This document shows, piece by piece, positions 42,099 to 51,353 of a stretch of DNA of 64,000 nt. The number at the start of each line of letters is the position of its first letter. The stretch's first letter is position 1. The translations under genes were made by a program, and so were the position numbers. The notes under the pieces are model-generated. The model saw only the letters and a list, made by a program, of their open reading frames with translations. It had not been told where the DNA came from and did no database searches. The DNA is from GCA-002712965 sp913048525 (lineage in GTDB: Bacteria; Chloroflexota; Dehalococcoidia; Lucifugimonadales; UBA826): NCBI GenBank assembly GCA_913048525.1, contig CAJWWP010000001.1, forward strand, positions 1 to 64,000, written 5' to 3'.

Positions 42099-43406
42099 AT
42101 GGGATCTTTTTCAAGACTCAAGCTTGGGACGTTTTTTTCTTGGCGCCTTTCGTTGTTCTATGGATGGTGGTTGGTAATCCTCACCCTCTTTCTTAATGCA
42201 ATCACTGGAGTGCCGGTATTTGGTGCGGTTGGTATATGGATAGATGCTTTAGAAACTGATTTTGGATGGAGTAGAACTCAGCTTGCTTTAGCCTTCTCAC
42301 TAGGTACGTTGGAAGGGAGCATAGTAGGACCAGTAGTTGGAATTATAGTGGATAGGATTGGCGCTCGAAGGGTGGTGGTGATAGGGGTGATTATCATAGG
42401 GGTTGGATTCCTGATTCTTAGCCAGACCAGTGGATTATGGATGTTCTATCTTGCTTACGCAGTGATCATGCTTGGTGCGTCTGGTGGTGGTTGGCTGCCA
42501 ATGATGACCGTTATCAACAATTGGTTCGATAGGAAACGAAGTCTAGCGATGGGCTTTGGTGGCATTGGATTTTCTATGGGAGGTTTTGTCCTAGTTCCCT
42601 TGCTGGCATGGATGGTGGTTCCTGACCATTTGGGTTGGCGATTCACCGCTATGGGATTGGGATTATTGTTCGTGGTTATGGCATATCCTGTCTCAAGATT
42701 TATACGTAATACACCTGAAGAATATGGGGAAGTGCCGGACGGAAAGGTAATCAGAAAAAATTTGATGGAAGGTAATTCTTCCGCCATTTCTACTTCGAGT
42801 GACAAGGCTGAAGCCACCGATCACGGTATAGATTATGGAGTTCTGCAGCTTCTCAAAATTCCTGTATTTTGGACTCTGTCCATATGTAACGCTAGTTCTT
42901 CGATGCTTATAGGTACGATGACAGTACACTTCATTATCTCTCTTAAAGATCAGGGGATACCAATACAGACTGGGGCTTGGATATGGGGCGCAACCATGCT
43001 ATTTTCGGGTGCTGCACAGATTCTTGGTGGTTGGTTGGGGGATCGAGTTCCTAAAAACGTTGCATTATGTGTGTTCGGTCTGCTTCAGGGAATAGGAGTT
43101 ATATTTGCTACTTTCTTAACAGATCTTTATTTGGCACCAATATTTATAGTGATTTTCGGACTGGGATTTGGTGCAAGGATTCCATTGGGTACCGCGATTA
43201 GAGGCGAGTACTTTGGTAGAAGAGCATTTGGGAAAGTTCTTGGTATCTCTATGGTACCTATGTCTGTAATGATGTTTGCAGGGCCGATTTTTGCGGGATG
43301 GATGTTTGACGTACAGGGAACCTATGCCATGGCGTTTTACATATTAGCCGCAATATCTATGGTAGGGAGCTTAGGGTTTCTATGGGCAAAAAAGCCTCAG
43401 AATTGA
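42099..43406 (+). CDS. MFS transporter, oxalate-formate/monocarboxylate type
   Basis: The 435-residue, 12-helix carrier has the YGWWLVILTLFLN start and DFGWSRTQLALAFSLGTLEG motif (near 22-35 and 57-75) typical of the OFA/MCT branch that moves monocarboxylates and dicarboxylates. The loop motif GIIVDRIGARRVV lies near 85-97, and a polar central loop separates the halves near 210-250. It stands alone, 195 bases after the 41052 gene, with no good promoter seen. It probably imports an organic acid handled by the neighbouring enzymes. Confidence 0.9.
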   Translation: MGSFSRLKLGTFFSWRLSLFYGWWLVILTLFLNAITGVPVFGAVGIWIDALETDFGWSRTQLALAFSLGTLEGSIVGPVVGIIVDRIGARRVVVIGVIIIGVGFLILSQTSGLWMFYLAYAVIMLGASGGGWLPMMTVINNWFDRKRSLAMGFGGIGFSMGGFVLVPLLAWMVVPDHLGWRFTAMGLGLLFVVMAYPVSRFIRNTPEEYGEVPDGKVIRKNLMEGNSSAISTSSDKAEATDHGIDYGVLQLLKIPVFWTLSICNASSSMLIGTMTVHFIISLKDQGIPIQTGAWIWGATMLFSGAAQILGGWLGDRVPKNVALCVFGLLQGIGVIFATFLTDLYLAPIFIVIFGLGFGARIPLGTAIRGEYFGRRAFGKVLGISMVPMSVMMFAGPIFAGWMFDVQGTYAMAFYILAAISMVGSLGFLWAKKPQN

Positions 43407-43443
43407 AGTCTGGCTGGGCTGAAAAGATGAGATTATTGTAAAA

Positions 43444-45138
43444 TTATTTAGCTTTTTGTGATTTCTGAATTTTCGCCCAGGTATCCCGCAATGTGACTGT
43501 TCTATTGAAGGCTGGCTTTCCAGGGGTGTGATTTTCAGAATCTGCGCAGAAATATCCAAGTCTTTCAAACTGGAATGTATCACCCTTGGAGACGTTTTTT
43601 AGCGACGGCTCTAGCATTGCGTTGCTGATGACATTTAAGGAATTGGGGTTCAAAACGGATGCCAGAGCGTCATCCTCACCTATGTCTGGGTTAGGGTCAA
43701 GACATAATCGGTCGTACAGTCTGACTTCTGATTGTATTGCGTGTTTTGCACTTACCCAGTGAATTGTTGCTTTTACCTTTCTGCCGTCGGGAGCGGACCC
43801 ACCTTTTGTACTGGGGTCATAAGTGCACACCACTTCCGTTACTTCACCGGTTTCAGAATCTTTCACTACATCCTTACATTTAATAAAGAATCCGTACCTA
43901 AGTCGTACTTCTGTTCCAGGGGATAATCTAAAAAATTTACGTGGTGGGTTTTCCATAAAGTCATCACGCTCAATATATAGCTCTTTGGAGAAAGGTATCT
44001 CCCGAGACCCTAGGGTTTCATCCCCTGGGTGATTGAATGCTGGTAGGAGCTCATCAGCGTTTTCGGGATAATTTTCTATCGTGACTTTAAGAGGATTGAT
44101 TACCGCCATTCTGCGCTGTGAAATGCTGTTGAGGTCATCTCTTAAGCAGTGTTCAAGCAAAGCTATATCCGCCACATTCGAACGCCTGGACATACCTACT
44201 TTTTTACAGAAATTTCTTATGGAAGATGGTGTGTATCCAAGTCTTCTCATACCTGAAATTGTCGGCATTCTTGGGTCGTCCCATCCCTCGACATGCTTAG
44301 CTTCCACCAGTTTCAATAAATTACGTTTGCTTAAGATGGTATGACTTAATAAAACCTTTCCAAATTCTATTTGTCTGGATGGGAATACCTTTAATTCGTT
44401 CAAGAACCACTCGTATAGTGGCCTGTGGTCTTCGTATTCCATAGTACATAGCGAATGAGTTACGTTTTCTATTGAGTCAGACAACCCATGGGCAAAATCA
44501 TACATAGGATAGATTGGCCATTCTGTCCCAGTCTGGTGGTGAGGAGTTTTGAGGATTCTGTACATAACAGGATCCCTCATGTTCATATTTGGAGAAGCCA
44601 TGTCTATTTTTGCTCGTAGAACGTGAGAACCTTCCTCTAGGACTCCTTCACGCATATTTTTTAGAATGCTTAGGTTTTCTTCAGGGGTCCTATCTCTATG
44701 GGGGCTGTTTTGTCCTGGTTCTGTAAGTGTTCCTCTTGTAGATCTAATTTGATCTTGAGATCGGCTGTCAACGTAGGCTTTTCCATCCTTAATAAGTGTT
44801 AACGCGAAATTATATAATTGGTCAAAGTAATCTGAGGCATATAGAATTTCTCCAGCCCATTTGAATCCGAGCCATTCTATGTCCTTTTTGATGGAGTCTA
44901 CGAAATCCTGATTCTCCCTAGACGGATTTGTATCGTCAAAACGAAGGTTACATTTACTTCCCTCATTCTCAGCGGCTATCCCGAAATTTAGGCAAATAGA
45001 TGTGGCATGGCCTATATGTAAAAACCCATTTGGTTCAGGGGGAAACCTCGTTACGATTGAGGCGTGTTTCCCCGATTCGATATCTTCTTTGACAATATCT
45101 CTGATGAAATCTTCTGATATGCCTGCATCTTTATTCAT
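43444..45138 (-). CDS. glnS: Glutaminyl-tRNA synthetase
   Basis: The 564-residue class I synthetase charges tRNA-Gln. PPEPNGFLHIGHATS near residue 33-47 contains HIGH (41-44), ILSKRNLLK near 270 is the KMSKS equivalent, and the NPLKVTIENYPEN and later strands are the anticodon-binding beta-barrels. Full length. GlnRS is absent from many Chloroflexota relatives, which use GatCAB transamidation, so its presence is worth noting. The ribosome site is weak. A perfect palindrome lies 44 bases upstream. Confidence 0.95.
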   Translation of the reverse strand: MNKDAGISEDFIRDIVKEDIESGKHASIVTRFPPEPNGFLHIGHATSICLNFGIAAENEGSKCNLRFDDTNPSRENQDFVDSIKKDIEWLGFKWAGEILYASDYFDQLYNFALTLIKDGKAYVDSRSQDQIRSTRGTLTEPGQNSPHRDRTPEENLSILKNMREGVLEEGSHVLRAKIDMASPNMNMRDPVMYRILKTPHHQTGTEWPIYPMYDFAHGLSDSIENVTHSLCTMEYEDHRPLYEWFLNELKVFPSRQIEFGKVLLSHTILSKRNLLKLVEAKHVEGWDDPRMPTISGMRRLGYTPSSIRNFCKKVGMSRRSNVADIALLEHCLRDDLNSISQRRMAVINPLKVTIENYPENADELLPAFNHPGDETLGSREIPFSKELYIERDDFMENPPRKFFRLSPGTEVRLRYGFFIKCKDVVKDSETGEVTEVVCTYDPSTKGGSAPDGRKVKATIHWVSAKHAIQSEVRLYDRLCLDPNPDIGEDDALASVLNPNSLNVISNAMLEPSLKNVSKGDTFQFERLGYFCADSENHTPGKPAFNRTVTLRDTWAKIQKSQKAK

Positions 45139-45181
45139 TTAATGTATGTGCCTTCTAAAAATAGAGAATGAAGGTAAGTGA

Positions 45182-45209
45182 TAATAACAGCTAAGCTTAG
45201 CTGTTATTA
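45182..45209. repeat. Perfect 28-bp palindrome
   Basis: The sequence from 45182 to 45209 is its own reverse complement over all 28 bases, with centre AAGCTT and no loop. Both flanking genes are on the minus strand: it lies just after the stop of the permuted CaiB gene (45216) and 43 bases before the glnS start. No T-run follows on the minus strand. It may be an operator, a cruciform or a terminator-like stem. Confidence 0.85.
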
Positions 45210-45215
45210 ACCCCA

Positions 45216-46637
45216 TTATTGCCAACTTGGTTCAAATGTGCCGAATGGGGAGGGTGGTAAAGACCAATAAGCAGGAGTTTTAGACAGCTGGGCAGCTGGT
45301 TTGGTGAAGGAAACCTTGCCGTATGGAGAAACTGTTTTTTGCAAGTAATCGCCTATTTCCGAATCGGGTATGTCTTTTGAATCTACCCGATCTAGCCTTC
45401 CAAGTGACTTGAGCCACTGACTTGTCTGGGCCAAGGACACTCTAACAAGCCAGCTCCCACCTTCACTTCTTTGTCTCAGTAGGGCAATCATCGCGCCAAA
45501 AGCACCTAAATATCCAGTTGCATGATCCAATGCTTGGCAGGGCATATGTATCATGCCCTCCTTTCCAGCTGCCTTTCCACCTTCCCTGCCGATCCCACTA
45601 ACCGTTTGGACGATACTGTCGAAACCTCGCTTATTTGACCATGGTCCTCTATGACTGAATGCAGAGAGTTCCACGCAGATTATTCCTGGTCTTATCTCTG
45701 CCATAGCTTCTGGGGAAAATCCTTTGGCTCTAATGCTACCGGGGCGGTACCCTTGGATAAATATGTCAGTTGTTCTAGTTAAATTGATGAAATTTTTTCG
45801 GTCGTTTTCATTATTGAGATCGAGGTGGGCAGGACGCTTGCCTCTCGACATGTCTATGACCAGACCGTCTATGACATCTAGATGAGGATCGTTAAGCCAT
45901 AATATGTCAGCTCCATGCTCAGCGAGAGTTCTTCCCATTACCGGACCAGCCAATACTTTTGTGAGTTCCAGTACTTTTACCCCTTCTAGCGGCCTATCTG
46001 GTTTTTTCGTGAAATTAAGTTTTTTTGCATCTCCAATTCTTTCTATTTCCATGATGGGGAGATTGGATACTGAGATTCCCTGAGGGTGGTCATCCCATTC
46101 GTCAAGAGTTCTCATCATTCCGACCGGAAGACCCTTTTTAGTAAGATATTCCTCAGCATCAAGTGCAGTCATGTCAATTAATTTTTTTTGAACACCAGCC
46201 GCTGAAGCCTCAGAATCTAACGCTTCTAATACCCCGTTTCTGTGGGCGGGGTAGTTAGCATGGATTTGGAGCCATCCTCCATCTCCACAAACATAGAAGC
46301 CGTGTATTGAGTCGGGATGATTTCTCATTCCAGAATGAGAAGTTGATCCGTATTTATAGCTTTCGTAATCTAGGTATCGTTCACTTCTGAATGCTATGGC
46401 TGCATGTTTCATGTCAACCGACACTTTTTGGGATTCTCCGGTCCTTGATTCCCAGATTTTCGCTGCAGCCATAGCTGCTACAGTTATGGAGGATTGGGAG
46501 GCCACACCTGTTTTATATACTGAAGGTAGGATAGGTTCTGAACCGGTAAGTGAGATTTTGTCCAGATAAGTGTCTTCAAGGTTACTAAATTTCCACAATT
46601 TCCTGATTGCGGATGTAGAATCTTCGCTATTTCCCAT
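45216..46637 (-). CDS. CaiB/BaiF CoA-transferase family protein, circularly permuted order
   Basis: The 473-residue protein carries CaiB segments in an unusual order. Residues about 45-85 look like the middle of CaiB (GESQKVSVDMKHAAIAF, like GKGQHIDVSLFD), 110-190 like its small domain, and the normal N-terminal Rossmann start appears only at about 212 (PLEGVKVLELTKVLAGPV), ending with a second GGSWLVRVSLAQ near 405. A catalytic-type Asp is in QALDHATGYLG near 370. I recognise other bacterial proteins with this layout, so it is a conserved subfamily. It lies nine bases after the orn stop. Substrate unknown. Confidence 0.82.
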   Translation of the reverse strand: MGNSEDSTSAIRKLWKFSNLEDTYLDKISLTGSEPILPSVYKTGVASQSSITVAAMAAAKIWESRTGESQKVSVDMKHAAIAFRSERYLDYESYKYGSTSHSGMRNHPDSIHGFYVCGDGGWLQIHANYPAHRNGVLEALDSEASAAGVQKKLIDMTALDAEEYLTKKGLPVGMMRTLDEWDDHPQGISVSNLPIMEIERIGDAKKLNFTKKPDRPLEGVKVLELTKVLAGPVMGRTLAEHGADILWLNDPHLDVIDGLVIDMSRGKRPAHLDLNNENDRKNFINLTRTTDIFIQGYRPGSIRAKGFSPEAMAEIRPGIICVELSAFSHRGPWSNKRGFDSIVQTVSGIGREGGKAAGKEGMIHMPCQALDHATGYLGAFGAMIALLRQRSEGGSWLVRVSLAQTSQWLKSLGRLDRVDSKDIPDSEIGDYLQKTVSPYGKVSFTKPAAQLSKTPAYWSLPPSPFGTFEPSWQ

Positions 46638-46646
46638 GTTTCTATT

Positions 46647-47195
46647 TCATTTGCCAGGCTTAAATACGTGGTTTTTGTACCATTGCAATTCTGAGATGCT
46701 TTCCCTTATATCAACTAATGCTAGGTGTTGCCCCTTTTTGGGTGGGGCTTCTAAGTCTGGATACCATCGTTCAACAATCTCTTTCACTGTAGAGACATCA
46801 ATCATACGGTAGTGAAGATATTGGTCTAGCAAAGGCATTTCCTTACGAATGAATCTTCTGTCTGTTGCTATGGAATTACCACAGATAGGAGACTTCCCAG
46901 GAACGGTCCAGGATTCTAAAAAATCTATGGTTTGTTTTTCGGCAGAAGTTATGTCAATTGAAGAGGTTTCACATCTCTTTAAGAGTCCTGACTTTGTATG
47001 TTGCTCAAGAGACCATTCGTTTATCCCATCCATTTCTGCTTTGGTTCTACTCACCGCTATAACCGGACCTTCCGCTAACTCATTCAAATGAGAATCTGTT
47101 ACCAATGAGGCGATCTCTATTACTACATGTTCGTCCTCAAGGCCCGTCATTTCTAAGTCTATCCAGACTAGGTTTTTTTCTTTATCTTCGTTCAC
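46647..47195 (-). CDS. orn: Oligoribonuclease
   Basis: The 182-residue DEDDh exonuclease degrades two- to five-nucleotide RNAs, including pGpG, to mononucleotides. LVWIDLEMTGL near residue 9-19 holds the first Asp and Glu, VIEIASLVTD follows, GNSIATDRRFI near 113 holds the next Asp, and HLALVDIRESI near 159-169 the final His and Asp. GTG 47195 is preceded by AGAGGA. The permuted CaiB gene follows after nine bases. It is divergent from a dual-specificity phosphatase. Confidence 0.94.
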   Translation of the reverse strand: MNEDKEKNLVWIDLEMTGLEDEHVVIEIASLVTDSHLNELAEGPVIAVSRTKAEMDGINEWSLEQHTKSGLLKRCETSSIDITSAEKQTIDFLESWTVPGKSPICGNSIATDRRFIRKEMPLLDQYLHYRMIDVSTVKEIVERWYPDLEAPPKKGQHLALVDIRESISELQWYKNHVFKPGK

Positions 47196-47241
47196 TGCAT
47201 TCCTCTGGTAGATTTTTTCAAGATAATGTTATCGTAATGCT

Positions 47242-47895
47242 ATGTCCTCCAAATCAAAATCGGCGTCTAAATATGTTAATGATCTTTTCGATGATGCCAG
47301 AGAGCTTACATCGGATACTATAAATCCTTTTTCATACTGGGTGCTAATAGGAAAGATAGCCGCTGGAGAGTACCCAGGTAAGCAGTTCTCGAAAAACCCC
47401 TCGACTTTCATCGCCTCTGTTGTTCATTCTGTTATCGCATTGTTTAGAAGTAGATTTGCTGCTCGTAACTCCCCAGGCTGGAAAATCGGACAACTGATGG
47501 ACTCTGGGATTGACACGTTTATCGATCTTACAGAGTCAGGGGAGCGGCCACCATACAACATGCATTTGCATACACAGAGACGCAAGCGTTCTCGTAGGTC
47601 GGAATATTATCGTTTTCCAATCCCAGATAAAAATGTGACCAGTCTAGAACAAATGAAGGAAATACTGGATCTTATCGATTCTGAAGTTTTTGAGGGGAGG
47701 TCTGTTTACATTCATTGTTTCAGAGGATTGGGAAGGACGGGGATTGTCGTGGGTTGTCTTTTATCCCGGCACGGTATGGTTGGTGAAAAAGCACTTGAGA
47801 GGATTCCTGAAATAAGGAAAGGAGTTGCTGGAGATTTTAGAAAATCCCCGGAGAATGAGGCTCAACGTCGGTTCGTTGTAGATTGGAGTGAGTGA
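47242..47895 (+). CDS. Dual-specificity/tyrosine-type protein phosphatase
   Basis: The 217-residue product has the Cys-based phosphatase P-loop HCFRGLGRTG near residue 153-162 (catalytic Cys and Arg), an upstream DLTESGERPP with a likely general-acid segment FPIPDKN (Asp near 130), and no membrane segment. Such single-domain enzymes occur in bacteria as phosphotyrosine or small phospho-metabolite phosphatases. The start is ATG 47242. It lies between orn and the YbaK gene and has no kinase partner nearby. Confidence 0.85.
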   Translation: MSSKSKSASKYVNDLFDDARELTSDTINPFSYWVLIGKIAAGEYPGKQFSKNPSTFIASVVHSVIALFRSRFAARNSPGWKIGQLMDSGIDTFIDLTESGERPPYNMHLHTQRRKRSRRSEYYRFPIPDKNVTSLEQMKEILDLIDSEVFEGRSVYIHCFRGLGRTGIVVGCLLSRHGMVGEKALERIPEIRKGVAGDFRKSPENEAQRRFVVDWSE

Positions 47896-47906
47896 TAGGT
47901 ATCACC

Positions 47907-48401
47907 CTAACTCAGAGATAGATCTTGTATTACCTGCACCGAGGAAATCTTAAGCAATTCATCAGGGTGGATTAATATCTTTCCAGATCGACTTCCTCCG
48001 CCAACTATCAATTTCTCCAATCTCATAATTTTGTGGTCTACGTAGATGGGGAGTTTTATTGGTAATGCAAAAGGAGTGACTCCTCCAATCATCATGCCAG
48101 TCAGCTGTACCGTGTCCTCTGCGTTAGCGAATGATAAACGGGAAACACCCATCAAGCTTTTAACTTTTTTATTAACATCAAGCCTATCGGTGCCGAGAAC
48201 AATACATCCTGAAAATTTCTTTTCACCTCTTTTAGAGGCGACTATTATCGTATTTCCAGATTCTTCCATTCTGAACCCATACTTTTCGCAAAACTGTGAC
48301 GTGTCTGCAAAATCTGGATCTACTTCTATCCATTCATACTCAACTTTCAGATCTTGCAGGATATTTTTGACTCGTGATTCAATATTGCCGCTTTCAGCCA
48401 T
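47907..48401 (-). CDS. YbaK/EbsC-type aminoacyl-tRNA editing protein
   Basis: The 164-residue product has the INS/YbaK editing fold, which hydrolyses mischarged Cys-tRNA-Pro or Ala-tRNA-Pro. LGTDRLDVNKKVKSLMG near residue 69-85 includes the conserved Lys, and VTPFALPIKLPIYVDHKI near 108-125 is the GxxxPxG-like region. GGGAG precedes ATG 48401. The specificity (YbaK, ProXp) cannot be read by eye. Confidence 0.88.
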   Translation of the reverse strand: MAESGNIESRVKNILQDLKVEYEWIEVDPDFADTSQFCEKYGFRMEESGNTIIVASKRGEKKFSGCIVLGTDRLDVNKKVKSLMGVSRLSFANAEDTVQLTGMMIGGVTPFALPIKLPIYVDHKIMRLEKLIVGGGSRSGKILIHPDELLKISSVQVIQDLSLS

Positions 48402-48488
48402 ATCAAGTCTCCCTTCGTTATTAGTAGTTTAAGATTATAAACCTGCTGAGTAAAATCTGGATTGGTTAGGCTAAAATATTTTCTGATT

Positions 48489-49712
48489 ATGAATAAAAAG
48501 AAGTTTGAAATAAGTCATCTCATTTCACAAGGTGCCAAGCTGAGAGGGGCTGGCTCGGATAAGGTTAGCACCCCGTGGGGTGTCGGCTCAGATAATTCAA
48601 ACCTCATTGATCTACGTGTCGGTATGCCTGATAGGGAAAATCTGCCCTCCATAGCATTAGCGAAGCACATATCCGATATTCTCGAATCAGGAGATGTGAC
48701 AGCACTAGAATATGAATACGGTAGCGGCGATGCAGATTTAAAGGCTATTTTGAGTGATCCTGATTATGGGTTTACCGATCATTCTTCCATTCCTGATCAA
48801 TTCGCTTTTTACAATGGGAGTTCTGGCTGTATGGAGGCATTCTGTGCGACCTTTGTGGACAAAGATGACGTGGTTATAGTCGAGGGGCCCAGCTTCCCAG
48901 GAACCGTTAGGGCTATTCTAAGGTCTGAAGGATTCATTAGAGAAGTAGGATCCGATCTTGAGGGGGCATCTATAGGGGAAATTGAAGAGATTTATTTAGA
49001 CTGTGTCGCAAATGACAGAACTTTAAAAGCTATCTATACGATTCCGGATTTTCATAATCCTCTCGGAAGGACGATGTCACTACCTCGTCGTAAAGAGATT
49101 GCTGATTTCTGCCAAGAGCGTGAGATTCTTGTACTGGAAGACACGACCTATTCCAGCCTATATTTTGATTCACCTCCCCCGAGCTCTATTTATTCAATTA
49201 GCTCCGGAATTGGAGTGTTGCAGATGGGGACTTTTAGCAAAACAATTGCTACGGGACTCCGACTTGGATGGCTGCATGGCACCGCTAAACTTATAGCGGC
49301 TCTTCATAAGACTCGATCCGATCTTGGAAATGTTCCGTTCATTCAAAATGCAGTAAGTCGATTTATTCTTAGCGGTGAATACGACGAGCATATCGTGGAA
49401 ATGAGAAGCCTATATGGGGTGAAATGTCAAAATCTATGCCGTTCGCTTGATGAGAATTGCGCGGAGTATATCGATTATCAAATACCAGGTGGAGGATTTT
49501 ACCTCTGGTTAAAGATTCTGGGTGTTAGTGCAACGGATCTAGTGGAAAAAGCATGGGAAGGCGGGCTAGCTTTTCCAGACGGGAATTTGTTTTTTCAGGA
49601 TCCCGTTAAGAATGAGAACAGCATTCGCTTAGCCTTTAGTGGGACACCTCAAGATAAATTGCTGGAGGTTGGACCGATACTAAGGCGATCATTCGAGAAA
49701 ATACTGGATTAG
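48489..49712 (+). CDS. PLP-dependent aminotransferase class I/II
   Basis: The 407-residue enzyme is a fold-type I aminotransferase of the MocR/Lys-Arg-aminoadipate branch without the DNA-binding domain. YEYGSGDADLK, VEGPSFPGT, IPDFHNPLG, LEDTTYSSLYF (Asp contacting PLP) and MGTFSKTIATGLRLGW (Schiff-base Lys near 253) are in order. ATG 48489 was taken rather than TTG 48462, though neither has a good ribosome site. It is convergent with a D-aminoacylase gene. It probably transaminates a dicarboxylic or aromatic amino acid. Confidence 0.9.
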   Translation: MNKKKFEISHLISQGAKLRGAGSDKVSTPWGVGSDNSNLIDLRVGMPDRENLPSIALAKHISDILESGDVTALEYEYGSGDADLKAILSDPDYGFTDHSSIPDQFAFYNGSSGCMEAFCATFVDKDDVVIVEGPSFPGTVRAILRSEGFIREVGSDLEGASIGEIEEIYLDCVANDRTLKAIYTIPDFHNPLGRTMSLPRRKEIADFCQEREILVLEDTTYSSLYFDSPPPSSIYSISSGIGVLQMGTFSKTIATGLRLGWLHGTAKLIAALHKTRSDLGNVPFIQNAVSRFILSGEYDEHIVEMRSLYGVKCQNLCRSLDENCAEYIDYQIPGGGFYLWLKILGVSATDLVEKAWEGGLAFPDGNLFFQDPVKNENSIRLAFSGTPQDKLLEVGPILRRSFEKILD

Positions 49713-49721
49713 GTTTAAATT

Positions 49722-51302
49722 CTATGGAATAGCCCTACCGGTTGTGGTTCCAGTACATTCCTCTTTGGAAACCGCTACTTCCCCGTTTACGATCACAAAG
49801 GGTATTCCTGTTGGAAATTGCTTGGGGTCGTCGTACGTAGCGTTGTCATTGATGGTAGCGGGGTCGAAAAGGACTATATCAGCAAAATATCCTTCCTGTA
49901 TCTTTCCTCGCTGCTTTAGTCCGAATCTCCTTGCCGGGTTGTCGGTTATCCTTTGGATGGTATGTTCCAGCGGCATAGCATTGTATTTTCTCTGAAACCT
50001 GCCGACTACACGGGGAAATGTTCCGTAAGCTCTAGGATGAGGATAGCTACCCAATGGTATAGAGTCACTTCCGACCATGTAGTCAGGCCGTGACAGAAAC
50101 TCCATAGCGTCTTGGTTTATTTGTTCCCAGACCGCGACACTTAATGGTGGTGAACCCCAGTATCCCACTTCGCCCTCATTCTCCAGAAGAATATCGCAGA
50201 TCGTGGTGCCCAGTGAAACTTCTCTTTCCTTAGCAATGCGGGTCAGCGAGATGCCTTCATACTTAGGGGCCTTTGCTACATAGGAGAATACCGCGTCGTT
50301 GATAGGACGAGGAGAGTCGTTATCCAGATAATCGGCCAGAAGATTTTTTTCGTTAGGATTCCTAAGCTTTTCAAGTAGTCCTGCCAAGCCACCCTCATGA
50401 GCATAACTTGGAAAGAAGCTGAGGGGGAATGTGCTACCCGTCGGATATGGATAGAGCTCCAGGGAAACATCGACACCTTCAGAAATGGCTTGGTCTATTT
50501 CCTCAATTCGATTAGAGACTTCTCCGGCAGTATTTTCATCAGTTCTGAAGTGTGAAAAATGTAGTTTTACTCCAGATCTTTTTGATATTTCCAGCGCTTC
50601 CGTGATACCTCCTCCACCGAATCCTCTGTCAATGTTTTTGTCACGAAGATGTGTAACATAAACACCACCAAATTCTGCTACAACTGAACAAAGCTCTATT
50701 ATTTCCTCAGTATCACTCCATGCGTTTGGAAAGTAAGACATTCCAGTGGCAAGCCCTACGGCTCCTTCTTCCATCCCACGCCTAACAAGTTCCTTGGCTT
50801 TTCCAAGTGAGGTATCCCTTAGAGGTTTATCATTAAAACCTACAGTTTCAAGGCGGATTGCTCCATGGGCAATACAGTAGGCTGTGTTGATTGAGACTTT
50901 TCTGTCGTAATTTTCTCTGAAAGCAGTGACTGAAGACATGTCAAGATTTTTTGGCGGGAGTCCCAAAATTCCTGAAAGATACCTTCGGTTTAACAGGTAA
51001 TTTTCTCTTGAAAGTGGCGCATAGGATAAGCCGTCTTGTCCCAGTATCTCTGTAGTTACGCCTTGTCTTAACGAGTGGGCATGCTGAGGAATGTTGAGAA
51101 GTGCTCCATCTGAATGAGTGTGTGTATCGATGAATCCTGGGGAAGCTGCCAGGCCATTGGCTTCTATTACGAGACGGTCACTGGTAGATTCTATATTTGA
51201 TATAGATTCTATTTTGTCGTTTTTGATAAGAATATCGCTAACGAAAGGTGGGGCCCCTGTTCCATCGTAAATCATGGGGGACTTTATCAGTATGCTTGTC
51301 AT
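49722..51302 (-). CDS. N-acyl-D-amino-acid deacylase-type amidohydrolase
   Basis: The 526-residue amidohydrolase has LAASPGFIDTHTHSDGALL near residue 52-70 with the HxH zinc motif, GQDGLSYAPL, a Glu/Lys region followed by YVTHLRDKN and LHFSHFRTDE (further His ligands), and the C-terminal GSDSIPLGSYPHPRAYGTF near 422-440, diagnostic of D-aminoacylases and related N-acyl hydrolases. It releases amino acids from N-acylated forms in the cytoplasm. It is downstream of an MFS gene (gap 51 bases), possibly its importer. Stereospecificity is uncertain. Confidence 0.9.
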   Translation of the reverse strand: MTSILIKSPMIYDGTGAPPFVSDILIKNDKIESISNIESTSDRLVIEANGLAASPGFIDTHTHSDGALLNIPQHAHSLRQGVTTEILGQDGLSYAPLSRENYLLNRRYLSGILGLPPKNLDMSSVTAFRENYDRKVSINTAYCIAHGAIRLETVGFNDKPLRDTSLGKAKELVRRGMEEGAVGLATGMSYFPNAWSDTEEIIELCSVVAEFGGVYVTHLRDKNIDRGFGGGGITEALEISKRSGVKLHFSHFRTDENTAGEVSNRIEEIDQAISEGVDVSLELYPYPTGSTFPLSFFPSYAHEGGLAGLLEKLRNPNEKNLLADYLDNDSPRPINDAVFSYVAKAPKYEGISLTRIAKEREVSLGTTICDILLENEGEVGYWGSPPLSVAVWEQINQDAMEFLSRPDYMVGSDSIPLGSYPHPRAYGTFPRVVGRFQRKYNAMPLEHTIQRITDNPARRFGLKQRGKIQEGYFADIVLFDPATINDNATYDDPKQFPTGIPFVIVNGEVAVSKEECTGTTTGRAIP

Positions 51303-51353
51303 TTTTCACACCTTTTTAGTTTCGAAATAATTCGTTGTAACTCCACATCCAGG

